From NCBI GenBank assembly GCA_947463755.1, contig CANHUK010000173.1:1-5123 (forward strand): 5,123 bases of DNA. Reading direction: 5' to 3'. The notes beneath the pieces are model-generated. The model was not told where the DNA came from and ran no database searches. It saw only the letters and a program-made list of their open reading frames with translations. Each line of letters begins with the position of its first letter. The first letter of the stretch is position 1. This stretch comes from Chitinophagaceae bacterium (GTDB taxonomy: Bacteria > Bacteroidota > Bacteroidia > Chitinophagales > Chitinophagaceae). Position numbers and translations under genes: made by a program. This document shows, in pieces, positions 1 to 5,123 of this stretch.

Positions 1-34
1 CAGAATCCGCTCTGATCAACACACCATACAATAC

Positions 35-61
35 AAAAGGGAGGCTTCGGCCTCCCTTTTT
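35..61. terminator. Bidirectional Rho-independent terminator
   Basis: An 11-bp perfect stem (35-45 with 50-60) closes on a TTCG tetraloop (46-49). The stem has a GC-rich core flanked by A-runs on the left and T-runs on the right, so a U-tract follows the hairpin on either strand. It lies 42 bp past the stop of the leftward muramidase gene and so can end that transcript. It can equally end a rightward gene lying left of the window. UUCG-type loops are typical of very stable terminator hairpins. Confidence 0.9.
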
Positions 62-102
62 CGTTGTTCGATTAATCAGTCCTAAACCGCCTTTCGGGTA
101 TA

Positions 103-1335
103 TCAGGGATAGAGCAGATATTTCTTCCGGATGGCCTTGAACGCGCTCAATCCCGGCTCCCAGCTCTTCCGGATATCGTTTTCAGAGACGCCCTCCCGGA
201 TCTGACGCATCAGCGCATCATTGCCGGCGAGCTTATTGAAGAAGGAGGCTTTGGGGTCTCCAGATTTTGGCAGGATGAAGAATTTATCTTTCTCAGGGAA
301 CAAACGATAGGCCTCGAGCAAATAGGAGAGTTGCAGTCTTCCGTCCACCTTCTTTCTCACCGCTTCAGGTGAAGCCGCCAGGTTCCATCCATAACATAGC
401 TGGTCCTTCAGTTTCGGATTGGCGGCACCCGGCATGGCGGTTGGCGTGAAGGCATGGAGCGTCGAAGGAAGGGAGGGATGACCGAACACCTGAAAAGGTG
501 TGCGCGTGCCGCGGCCCTCACTCAACACCGTGCCTTCAAAGAAACAGGTCGAAGGATACCAATACACCGATGACATATCCGGAAGGTTGGGAGAGGGGGC
601 CACCGGAAGCGTATAGGCTCGCTGATGCGTGTACCTGTCGCAGGCAATTATGTTCATGGCCTCTGTACTTCCGGAACTGCGTTCCTGAAGGGCCTTCATG
701 GCCGGAGCCGACAGCCATGCTTCTCCTGCAAGCATCTTCGCATATTCTCCGATGGTCATTCCATAAACGACCGGAACAGGCTGCATGCCAATGAAGGATG
801 CAAATGCGCGCTCCAGCACCGGTCCGTCTACATAGTGCCCGTTCGGATTGGGACGATCCAGGATCAACAGCGGCTTGCCATGGATGAAGGCCGACTCCAT
901 GAACTCCTGCAGCGATGAGATGTACGTGTAAAAACGGGTACCCACATCCTGGATGTCGAAGATAAGTACATCAATATCCTTCAGATCTTCTGCAGCAGGT
1001 CTGCGTTTACTGCCATATAGTGATATCACCGGGATACCGGTCTGCTCATCGATGTAATTGCCCACCTTGGCACCCGCATCGGCCGTGCCGCGGAAGCCGT
1101 GTTCCGGTCCGAAGATCGCCCGGACCTGGATCCCCAGACTCCGTAAGGTGTCCACCACATGCGTACCATTGCTCAATCTGGAAGTATGATTGGCAAAGAT
1201 GCCCACCCGCTTACCCTTGAGGGCCGGTAGGTACTGGTCAAGACGGTCTGCACCCGGCCTGGGTGTCTGACTGTTGGCCGCCTGTCCAAATAAGAACGAA
1301 GAGGCCAGCATCAAAAGCGCGCAAATCATTTTCAT
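103..1335 (-). CDS. namZ: Secreted exo-beta-N-acetylmuramidase, NamZ/DUF1343 family (GH171)
   Basis: The 410-residue protein matches the DUF1343 family, whose characterised members (NamZ of Bacillus subtilis and Tannerella forsythia, glycoside hydrolase family 171) remove N-acetylmuramic acid from the non-reducing end of peptidoglycan fragments. An N-terminal hydrophobic signal peptide (about residues 1-19, likely cleaved near GQA/AN) has no lipobox cysteine, so a soluble periplasmic enzyme is expected. Family blocks visible in order are GKRVGIFANHTSR (41-53), GPEHGFRG (76-83), DVLIFDIQDVGTRFYTY (122-138), ILDRPNPNG (158-166), YGMTIGEYA (191-199), PSPNLPDM (247-254) and FEGTVLSEGRGTRTPF (266-281). 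Glu78 in GPEHG is a candidate catalytic acid, which is my inference. The length is full and no frame break is seen. The start was chosen because it gives an intact signal peptide; Met3 is an alternative. The gene stands alone, diverging from the FKBP gene. No MurNAc uptake or kinase gene is adjacent, so a role in wall turnover rather than a dedicated recycling operon is all that can be inferred. Confidence 0.9.
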   Translation of the reverse strand: MKMICALLMLASSFLFGQAANSQTPRPGADRLDQYLPALKGKRVGIFANHTSRLSNGTHVVDTLRSLGIQVRAIFGPEHGFRGTADAGAKVGNYIDEQTGIPVISLYGSKRRPAAEDLKDIDVLIFDIQDVGTRFYTYISSLQEFMESAFIHGKPLLILDRPNPNGHYVDGPVLERAFASFIGMQPVPVVYGMTIGEYAKMLAGEAWLSAPAMKALQERSSGSTEAMNIIACDRYTHQRAYTLPVAPSPNLPDMSSVYWYPSTCFFEGTVLSEGRGTRTPFQVFGHPSLPSTLHAFTPTAMPGAANPKLKDQLCYGWNLAASPEAVRKKVDGRLQLSYLLEAYRLFPEKDKFFILPKSGDPKASFFNKLAGNDALMRQIREGVSENDIRKSWEPGLSAFKAIRKKYLLYP

Positions 1336-1374
1336 ATTGATATTTTTTTATGACTCAATCCCACATAATCCGGA

Positions 1375-1382
1375 TAACTTTG
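1375..1382 (+). promoter_or_regulatory. Putative Bacteroidota -7 box for the FKBP gene
   Basis: TAACTTTG is an exact match to the Bacteroidota sigma-ABfr -7 consensus TAnnTTTG. No good -33 TTTG lies at the usual spacing, so the call rests on the -7 box and its place in the divergent gap. If used, transcription would start near 1386-1389 and leave a leader of about 107-110 nt before the isomerase ATG at 1496. An imperfect box facing the other way (1388-1395, reads TTTATTTG on the minus strand) could serve the muramidase gene but is weaker. Confidence 0.4.
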
Positions 1383-1427
1383 TATTTCAAATAAAAGCCA
1401 ATTCTTTAGCACCTGCATCCGGTCGGT

Positions 1428-1469
1428 CGATTCCGTCCCCCGGCGACGGTATTCAGCGCCAAGGAATCG
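1428..1469 (+). other. Inverted repeats in the FKBP 5' leader
   Basis: Two mutually exclusive pairings are visible. A 7-bp stem CGATTCC (1428-1434) pairs with GGAATCG (1463-1469). A shorter hairpin CCGTC (1433-1437) pairs with GACGG (1445-1449) across a 7-nt loop. They share bases 1433-1434. They lie between the putative promoter and the isomerase start codon, so the leader RNA may be structured. There is no U-tract after either, so they are not terminators. No known riboswitch class is recognised. Confidence 0.35.
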
Positions 1470-1495
1470 CATCAGCAAAGTAAAACAAAATCACC

Positions 1496-1948
1496 ATGGA
1501 AGTAAAAACCGGAGACAAGGTACGCGTTCACTATTCCGGACGCCTGCTCGACGGAACCCTGTTCGATTCGTCGGAAGGTCGTGAGCCGTTGGAATTCACC
1601 GTAGGTGCGGGTCAAATGATCAAAGGCTTCGATGCCGGCGTCCAGGGGATGCGCGTCGGAGACCGCAAGACCATACAGATCCCACCGGAGGAAGCCTACG
1701 GCCACCGCGATGAGGAGGCCATCATCGAGTTCCCTGCCGAAAACGTGCCTTCAGACATGACCCTGGAGCCGGGTCTGCAACTCACCCTTCGCAACCAATA
1801 CGGACAGCCCGTACCGGTCGTGGTCCTCGAAGTGAAATCCGATGTCATCATCATGGATGCGAACCATATGCTCGCCGGCCAGGAACTGGTCTTCGAGGTA
1901 GAACTCGTCGAGATCGTCGGAGGCAAGCCACTCATCATCACACCCTGA
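1496..1948 (+). CDS. FKBP-type peptidyl-prolyl cis-trans isomerase, SlyD-like
   Basis: The 150-residue protein has the split FKBP architecture of SlyD. The N-terminal FKBP part spans about residues 1-68 (GDKVRVHYSGRLLDGTLFDSS at 6-26, GAGQMIKGFDAGVQGMRVGD at 37-56, PPEEAYG at 63-69). An insert-in-flap chaperone domain spans about 70-122. The closing FKBP strand carries DANHMLAGQELVFEVELVEI (121-140), a hallmark of SlyD proteins. Known members catalyse prolyl isomerisation and bind unfolded chains in the cytoplasm; no signal peptide is present here. Unlike Escherichia coli SlyD there is no His/Cys-rich metal-binding tail: the protein ends about 10 residues after the core. The ATG at 1496 follows an A-rich stretch without a Shine-Dalgarno sequence, normal for Bacteroidota, and begins exactly at the family's N-terminus. 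It is probably monocistronic, since the next gene is convergent and a hairpin follows the stop. Confidence 0.93.
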   Translation: MEVKTGDKVRVHYSGRLLDGTLFDSSEGREPLEFTVGAGQMIKGFDAGVQGMRVGDRKTIQIPPEEAYGHRDEEAIIEFPAENVPSDMTLEPGLQLTLRNQYGQPVPVVVLEVKSDVIIMDANHMLAGQELVFEVELVEIVGGKPLIITP

Positions 1949-1953
1949 TCCAT

Positions 1954-1967
1954 ACTGAATATTCAGT
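1954..1967. repeat. 14-bp perfect palindrome after the FKBP stop codon
   Basis: ACTGAATATTCAGT is a perfect dyad starting 6 bp after the isomerase stop, between two convergent genes. It has no loop, so it is a poor RNA hairpin and more like a protein-binding dyad. Its position at gene 3' ends does not suggest a promoter operator. Function unknown. Confidence 0.5.
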
Positions 1968-1970
1968 GTC

Positions 1971-2020
1971 CGGCCGGTACCGGGTTCCTGTTGGGAACCG
2001 GCTACCGGCCGAAACTTTTT
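1971..2020 (+). terminator. Intrinsic terminator of the FKBP gene
   Basis: An 18-bp imperfect stem (1971-1988 with 1994-2011, 16 of 18 pairs by ungapped alignment) closes on a 5-nt loop, TGTTG. A T5 tract at 2016-2020 follows after the spacer AAAC. It lies 22 bp after the isomerase stop and touches the stop of the convergent membrane-protein gene. On the minus strand there is no T-tract beyond it, so it fits the rightward transcript better, though the hairpin may also help end the leftward one. Confidence 0.7.
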
Positions 2021-2574
2021 CAGGGAGCCTGTTGGCGTCTTAGCCACCACCCCAGCCAGATCCCCAGCCCCAGCCACATGACCACCGCATCGATCAGGTC
2101 GGCCCGAATATTGCCGGCAGGATACCAGATATGGGAAGTATACGGGAAGTTCATGAACCCGGATAATCCGATCACCAGACTCCCCAGTAATATGTCTGAC
2201 CAACTCGGGCGGGACATTCTCCCCAGCAACCAGATCACCAGCGCCACCATCAGGATATTGGTCAGCAGCCCCCTGATCATGGGGGTGGTCATATCCCCCG
2301 AACGGGAGGCGTAATAGGAAAGCCTCGCCCAGGGTTTACCCTCGCTGGCCTCCGCAAAACTGGCGTAGTCATCCATCGTAGACCCTTCCGGTAACATGGG
2401 CAGCAGGTAGTGACCGGGGGCCAGGTCCTTCGACTGCAGATATGCCAGGATGGAATCCTGTTTCGGGGTGTATTGCTCCGCCCCCTTATGCAGGTTGAGT
2501 ACCGTGTGCGACAGGAATTGCCAAAGGAAAATGATGATCCCACCTACAATGGAACCGATGATCGTTTTTTTCAT
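2020..2574 (-). CDS. Uncharacterised four-helix inner-membrane protein
   Basis: The function of this 184-residue protein is not recognised. Four hydrophobic segments are visible at about residues 4-24, 99-118, 126-143 and 160-178. Lys2/Lys3, the Arg-containing turn at 119-125 and the C-terminal Arg pair (179-180) all favour N-in/C-in topology by the positive-inside rule. That places a roughly 75-residue polar loop (25-98, rich in Tyr, Asp and Glu) outside the inner membrane. The first helix carries FLWQFLSH (16-23), and an aromatic stretch HIWYPAG (148-154) precedes helix 4. I recall similar N-termini (GGI..F.W...SH) in small unannotated membrane proteins of other bacteria, but I cannot name a family. 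The ATG gives MKK directly before helix 1, which supports the start. It converges on the FKBP gene and diverges from pepT, so it is a single-gene unit. The real-gene call rests on the coherent membrane topology, sensible start and end signals, and lack of a better overlapping frame. Confidence 0.85.
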   Translation of the reverse strand: MKKTIIGSIVGGIIIFLWQFLSHTVLNLHKGAEQYTPKQDSILAYLQSKDLAPGHYLLPMLPEGSTMDDYASFAEASEGKPWARLSYYASRSGDMTTPMIRGLLTNILMVALVIWLLGRMSRPSWSDILLGSLVIGLSGFMNFPYTSHIWYPAGNIRADLIDAVVMWLGLGIWLGWWLRRQQAP

Positions 2575-2590
2575 GTCGGGTTGTTTAACT

Positions 2591-2622
2591 CAATATATGA
2601 AAAAAAGCACATATCTGCAATG
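2591..2622 (-). promoter_or_regulatory. Possible promoter of the membrane-protein gene
   Basis: Read on the minus strand, CATTG (2618-2622) could act as a -33 element. After a 20-nt spacer it is followed by TATATTG (2591-2597), one T short of the Bacteroidota -7 box TAnnTTTG. The start codon lies 16 bp further on. The spacing fits but the -7 match is imperfect. Confidence 0.3.
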
Positions 2623-2656
2623 AAAATCGACTGCCCGTGAAACCTGCAATTTGTCT

Positions 2657-2664
2657 CATCTTTG
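2657..2664 (+). promoter_or_regulatory. Putative -7 box of pepT, next to the start codon
   Basis: CATCTTTG matches TAnnTTTG at every fixed position except the first. It ends 4 bp before the pepT ATG at 2669, so the transcript would start at or within a few bases of the start codon and be leaderless or nearly so. A weak CGTG (2636-2639) sits 17 bp upstream in place of the -33 TTTG. The box also argues against the TTG at 2651 as the start, because that codon would lie upstream of the transcript. Confidence 0.5.
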
Positions 2665-2668
2665 CGCC

Positions 2669-3940
2669 ATGAAGGAATCTATTGCCCCGGTTGCCGACCG
2701 TTTCATGAGATATGTTCGCATCGATACGCAGAGTGACCCGCACAGTGTCACTCAGCCTTCAACTGAAAAGCAGAAGGACCTCTCCCGTTTGCTCGTCCGC
2801 GAACTGCAGGAGATGGGGGTGACGGATGCCGAATTGGACGAAGCAGGTTACGTATATGCAACAATACCCGCTACGGTCCCTCACCCCGTTCCGGTGGTGT
2901 GTTTCTGTGCGCATGTGGATACCGCGCCCGACTGCAGCGGCACGGGGGTCAAGCCCATCCTGCACCGGTCATGGGACGGCCGACCCATTGTGTTGCCCGA
3001 TGATCCTACCCAGGTACTGACGACGGAGCGCCATCCCTATCTCGCCGAGCGCATCGGGGATGATATCATCACGGCCTCAGGTACTACCCTGCTGGGTGCA
3101 GATGACAAGGCCGGAGTGGCCATCATCATGGAAGCCGCTGCCCGCTGGATGGGAGATACCACGATCCCGCACGGGAATATCAGGTTACTTTTTACCCCGG
3201 ACGAAGAAATTGGACGCGGCGTGGATAAGGTCGACATGCAGCGCCTCGGTGCTGTGGCCGGTTATACCCTCGATGGCAGCGAACGCGGATCGCTGGAGGA
3301 CGAGACCTTTTCCGCCGATGCGGTGGAGATTACGATCCGGGGAGTCAGCGCACATCCCGGATTTGCCAGGGGAAGAATGGTGAATGCCCTGAAAGTGGCT
3401 GCCGCCTTCCTGGAGGCCCTGCCCGGGACTGGTTTAAGTCCGGAGACAACCTCCGGTCGCGATGGTTTTGTGCATCCCGTGCATATGCAGGGAACGGCCG
3501 AATCCGCCAGCATCGGTTTCATCCTTCGTGATTTCCGTACCGCCGGGCTCGATGAATACGAGGCGCTCCTGCGCAAACTGCTCGATGAGGTCATACAACG
3601 CCATCCGGGCGCGGGCTACGAACTGCGCCGGACCGAACAGTACCGGAATATGAAAGAAGTGCTGGATCGCCACCCAGGGGTGGTGGCCCGTGCCGAAGAG
3701 GCCATCCGCCGGGCCGGCATGTCGGTACTCAAGCACCCGGTGCGCGGCGGAACCGACGGATCAAGGCTCTCTTTCATGGGACTGCCCTGCCCCAATATAT
3801 TCACCGGAGAGATGGCTTTTCACTCCCTGCAGGAATACGTGAGTGTTCAGGACATGGAAAAGGGTGTCGAAACCCTGCTGCACCTGGCCTCCATTTGGTC
3901 GGAATCCGCCGCTTCGGATGCAACCCCGGATGCGCCCTGA
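2669..3940 (+). CDS. pepT: Peptidase T (tripeptide aminopeptidase, M20B zinc peptidase)
   Basis: The 423-residue enzyme is close to the roughly 408 residues of E. coli PepT, which removes the N-terminal residue from tripeptides in the cytoplasm using two zinc ions. The M20 metal-site motifs are intact: HVDTAPDCSG (82-91, ligand His82 with catalytic-support Asp84), LLGADDKAG (141-149, bridging Asp145), TPDEEIGRG (176-184, general base Glu179 and ligand Glu180), LDGSERG (201-207, ligand Asp202) and FTGEMAFHSLQEYV (378-391, ligand His385). The lid domain, about 212-325, includes VSAHPGFARGRMVNA (226-240), which supplies the conserved His229 of the family. The open frame extends upstream to a TTG at 2651, but ATG 2669 is preferred: it aligns with the family N-terminus, and the extra residues would overlap the promoter box. 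The last 13 or so residues are a low-complexity Ala/Ser/Asp tail beyond the usual end. No terminator separates it from the SPFH gene 43 bp downstream, so the two may share a transcript. Confidence 0.95.
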   Translation: MKESIAPVADRFMRYVRIDTQSDPHSVTQPSTEKQKDLSRLLVRELQEMGVTDAELDEAGYVYATIPATVPHPVPVVCFCAHVDTAPDCSGTGVKPILHRSWDGRPIVLPDDPTQVLTTERHPYLAERIGDDIITASGTTLLGADDKAGVAIIMEAAARWMGDTTIPHGNIRLLFTPDEEIGRGVDKVDMQRLGAVAGYTLDGSERGSLEDETFSADAVEITIRGVSAHPGFARGRMVNALKVAAAFLEALPGTGLSPETTSGRDGFVHPVHMQGTAESASIGFILRDFRTAGLDEYEALLRKLLDEVIQRHPGAGYELRRTEQYRNMKEVLDRHPGVVARAEEAIRRAGMSVLKHPVRGGTDGSRLSFMGLPCPNIFTGEMAFHSLQEYVSVQDMEKGVETLLHLASIWSESAASDATPDAP

Positions 3941-3947
3941 ACGTCTT

Positions 3948-3955
3948 TATCTTTT
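3948..3955 (+). promoter_or_regulatory. Weak -7-like box before the SPFH gene
   Basis: TATCTTTT differs from TAnnTTTG only in the last base and lies 28 bp before the SPFH start. There is no recognisable -33 element because the upstream bases are the GC-rich pepT 3' end. It could provide a secondary start independent of pepT, or be chance in an AT-rich gap. Confidence 0.2.
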
Positions 3956-3983
3956 CAACACATTCTAAAAAACGACAACACAC

Positions 3984-4922
3984 ATGGATTTCCTGTTATC
4001 CTCCACCTTCGTGTGGATCATCCTGATCGTCCTGCTGCTTTTTTCGAGCCTTGTCACCGTCAAACAGGGGTACATCGATGTCATCACGATGTTCGGAAAG
4101 TATCGCCGGGTGCTGCGTCCGGGACTGAACTTCAAGATCCCCTTCCTTGAGAAGGTATTCCGCTCCGTCAGTGTGCAGAACCGTTCCGTGGAACTGGAAT
4201 TCCAGGCTGTCACCGCTGATCAGGCCAACGTTTATTTTAAGAGTATGCTGCTCTATTCTGTGCAGAATGACTCTGAAGAGACCGTCAAGAAGGTCGCCTT
4301 CAAATTCTTCAGCGACCGCGACCTGATGCAGGCCCTCACCCGCACCATCGAGGGTACGATCCGGGCCTTCGTCGCTACCAAGCGACAGTCAGAGATCCTC
4401 GGTCTGCGCCGGGAGATCGTAGCCTTCGTAAAGGAAGAGATCGACCAGGCCCTCGAAGAGTGGGGGTATCATCTGATCGACCTGCAGATCAATGACATTA
4501 CCTTCGATCAACTCATCCTGGAAAGTATGAGCCGTGTCGTGGCCTCCAATAACCTCAAGGCCGCGGCGGAGAATGAAGGGCAGGCCCTGCTGATCACCAA
4601 GACAAAAGGTGCCGAAGCAGAGGGTAACGCCATCAAGATCTCTGCCGAAGCAGAACGTGAAGCAGCCAAACTGCGTGGGCAGGGAGTGGCGCTCTTCCGC
4701 CAGGAGGTCGCCAAGGGCATGACCGAAGCCGCCGAACAGCTGAAACAGGCGAACCTGGATACCAATGTGATCCTGTTCAGCATGTGGACAGAAGCCATCA
4801 AGAATTTCGCAGAGGTCGGCAAGGGGAATGTCATCTTCCTCGATGGCAGCAGTGAAAACATGCAGAAGACCATGCGACAGATCATGGCACTGATGCAGAT
4901 GGACCAGCAAAAAAAGGACTGA
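3984..4922 (+). CDS. SPFH/Band 7 domain membrane protein (stomatin/HIR-like)
   Basis: The 312-residue protein has one N-terminal membrane anchor (about 8-25). The SPFH/Band 7 domain runs from about 26 to 185, opening with VKQGYIDVITMFGKYRRVLRPGLNFKIP-type features (26-53: Gly38-Lys39, PGL at 46-48) and containing the RTIEGTIRAFVATK and WGYHLIDLQINDI segments (120-133, 160-172). An Ala/Glu-rich coiled-coil follows (about 185-255), with the repeated AEAE pattern and RGQGVALFRQEVAKGM (231-246). This last segment recalls the G-G-A-RQ-I--G block of plant hypersensitive-induced-reaction proteins and their bacterial relatives. Known SPFH proteins form large ring or cage assemblies on the membrane that organise microdomains or restrain proteases; the exact role here is inferred only to that level. 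The C-terminus has a Met/Gln-rich segment (293-309). No NfeD partner gene is adjacent. A hairpin terminator follows within 10 bp and pepT precedes without one. The ATG start places the anchor normally. Confidence 0.93.
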   Translation: MDFLLSSTFVWIILIVLLLFSSLVTVKQGYIDVITMFGKYRRVLRPGLNFKIPFLEKVFRSVSVQNRSVELEFQAVTADQANVYFKSMLLYSVQNDSEETVKKVAFKFFSDRDLMQALTRTIEGTIRAFVATKRQSEILGLRREIVAFVKEEIDQALEEWGYHLIDLQINDITFDQLILESMSRVVASNNLKAAAENEGQALLITKTKGAEAEGNAIKISAEAEREAAKLRGQGVALFRQEVAKGMTEAAEQLKQANLDTNVILFSMWTEAIKNFAEVGKGNVIFLDGSSENMQKTMRQIMALMQMDQQKKD

Positions 4923-4927
4923 CCCCC

Positions 4928-4960
4928 AGCGGCCCTTCCAGTTCCGGAAGGGCCGCTTTT
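4928..4960 (+). terminator. Intrinsic terminator of the pepT-SPFH unit
   Basis: A perfect 12-bp GC-rich stem (4928-4939 with 4946-4957) with a 6-nt loop AGTTCC is followed by TTTTCTT. It starts 5 bp after the SPFH stop codon and clearly closes the rightward transcription unit, which argues against read-through into the ORF at 5045. Confidence 0.92.
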
Positions 4961-4966
4961 CTTCCG

Positions 4967-4993
4967 GCCGGCACAAAATTTTGTTAAGCCGGC
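4967..4993. repeat. Nested palindromes before the right-edge ORF
   Basis: Two copies of the self-complementary hexamer GCCGGC (4967-4972 and 4988-4993) flank a perfect 12-bp palindrome ACAAAATTTTGT (4973-4984). The central palindrome contains the TTTTG proposed as a -33 promoter element, so a factor binding here would cover the promoter. No T-run follows in the right place for a terminator. Confidence 0.45.
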
Positions 4994-5022
4994 AGGCGTC
5001 TTCGAATTTTGCGGCATCTTTG
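4979..5022 (+). promoter_or_regulatory. Putative promoter of the right-edge ORF
   Basis: TTTTG (4979-4983) as -33 and GAATTTTG (5004-5011) as -7 are separated by 20 bp, the expected spacing for the Bacteroidota housekeeping sigma factor; the -7 box differs from TAnnTTTG only in its first base. A second -7-like box, CATCTTTG (5015-5022), lies just downstream but lacks a -33 partner. It is the same 8-mer as the proposed pepT box. The leader to ATG 5045 would be about 20-30 nt. Confidence 0.5.
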
Positions 5023-5044
5023 GGTAAGTCAAACTCCATCACCT

Positions 5045-5123
5045 ATGTTCGGTTGGTTGTTACAGGTCGCAGATACGGTATCACGCGCCGCAGATGTTGT
5101 CGCCGCGCCAAAGAAGGTGCACC
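5045..5123 (+). CDS. Start of an uncharacterised ORF, cut by the window edge
   Basis: An ATG at 5045 opens a frame with no stop through the last complete codon (26 codons visible). The peptide begins MFGWLLQVADTVSRAADVV and continues with Ala/Pro/Lys residues. The first dozen or so residues are hydrophobic and could lie along or in a membrane, but this is too short to call a signal peptide or transmembrane helix. The support for a real gene is the promoter-like region immediately upstream and the preceding terminator, which marks a new transcription unit. The family is not recognised. Confidence 0.5.
   Translation, partial: MFGWLLQVADTVSRAADVVAAPKKVH

Noticed and set aside
1..26. Possible 3' end of a tRNA, or last codons of a rightward gene (frame 1 gives a TGA at 13-15)
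   Set aside because: An ACACCA-like end is present, but the bases where a T-loop would fall do not fit the TTCRANY pattern. Four codons before a stop are too few to support a coding call, although the terminator at 35-61 implies some gene to the left.
1751..2203. Minus-strand open frame (150 codons) spanning the FKBP 3' end and the membrane-protein 3' end
   Set aside because: It overlaps two better-supported genes and crosses the terminator hairpin. No recognisable protein features.
2651..2668. Upstream TTG start for pepT, adding six residues
   Set aside because: The extension overlaps the proposed -7 box and lies outside the family's N-terminus; the ATG at 2669 fits better.
3262..3594. Minus-strand open frame inside pepT
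   Set aside because: Its low-complexity Ser/Arg-rich translation is typical of an antisense shadow; pepT motifs are intact across the same bases.
4389..5042. Long minus-strand open frame (217 codons) opposite the SPFH gene
   Set aside because: It lies mostly antisense to a clear SPFH coding sequence, runs through the terminator hairpin, and its translation shows no domain or membrane pattern. It is explained by the codon bias of the real gene.
103..5123. Search for a mobile element, CRISPR array, toxin-antitoxin pair or defence cassette
   Set aside because: No transposase, integrase, spaced direct repeats, small gene pairs or phage-like genes were seen; base composition looks even across the genes by eye.

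Overview
The window reads as an ordinary chromosomal stretch of a Bacteroidota bacterium. Evidence: moderately GC-rich genes separated by AT-rich gaps, no clear Shine-Dalgarno sequences, matches or near matches to the Bacteroidota promoter box TAnnTTTG upstream of most genes, and gene families that are common in this phylum. The box placed almost on the start codon, as upstream of the peptidase gene, recalls Chitinophagia/Sphingobacteriia, but genus-level placement is not possible from this sequence.

Layout, left to right. A near-symmetric hairpin (35-61) probably ends transcription both from a gene left of the window and from the leftward gene that follows. That gene (103-1335, minus strand) encodes a secreted NamZ/DUF1343-type exo-beta-N-acetylmuramidase. 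It diverges, across about 160 bp, from a SlyD-like FKBP peptidyl-prolyl isomerase gene (1496-1948, plus). The isomerase gene converges on a leftward gene for an uncharacterised four-helix membrane protein (2020-2574, minus), with a 14-bp palindrome and a strong hairpin between them. The membrane-protein gene diverges across 94 bp from peptidase T (2669-3940, plus). Peptidase T is followed after 43 bp by an SPFH/Band 7 (stomatin/HIR-like) membrane protein (3984-4922, plus), which ends at a perfect 12-bp hairpin terminator (4928-4960). A promoter-like region and the first 26 codons of a further rightward ORF (5045 onward) reach the window edge.

The genes look like independent housekeeping functions: cell-wall turnover, protein folding, peptide degradation and membrane-domain organisation. 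They do not form one pathway. Only pepT and the SPFH gene look likely to share a transcript. I found no mobile element, CRISPR array, RNA gene or defence-type cassette, and no strong sign of a new system. The least explained items are the four-helix membrane protein, the truncated right-edge ORF with its palindromic upstream region, and the structured leader of the isomerase gene. No gene-free stretch exceeds 300 bases.
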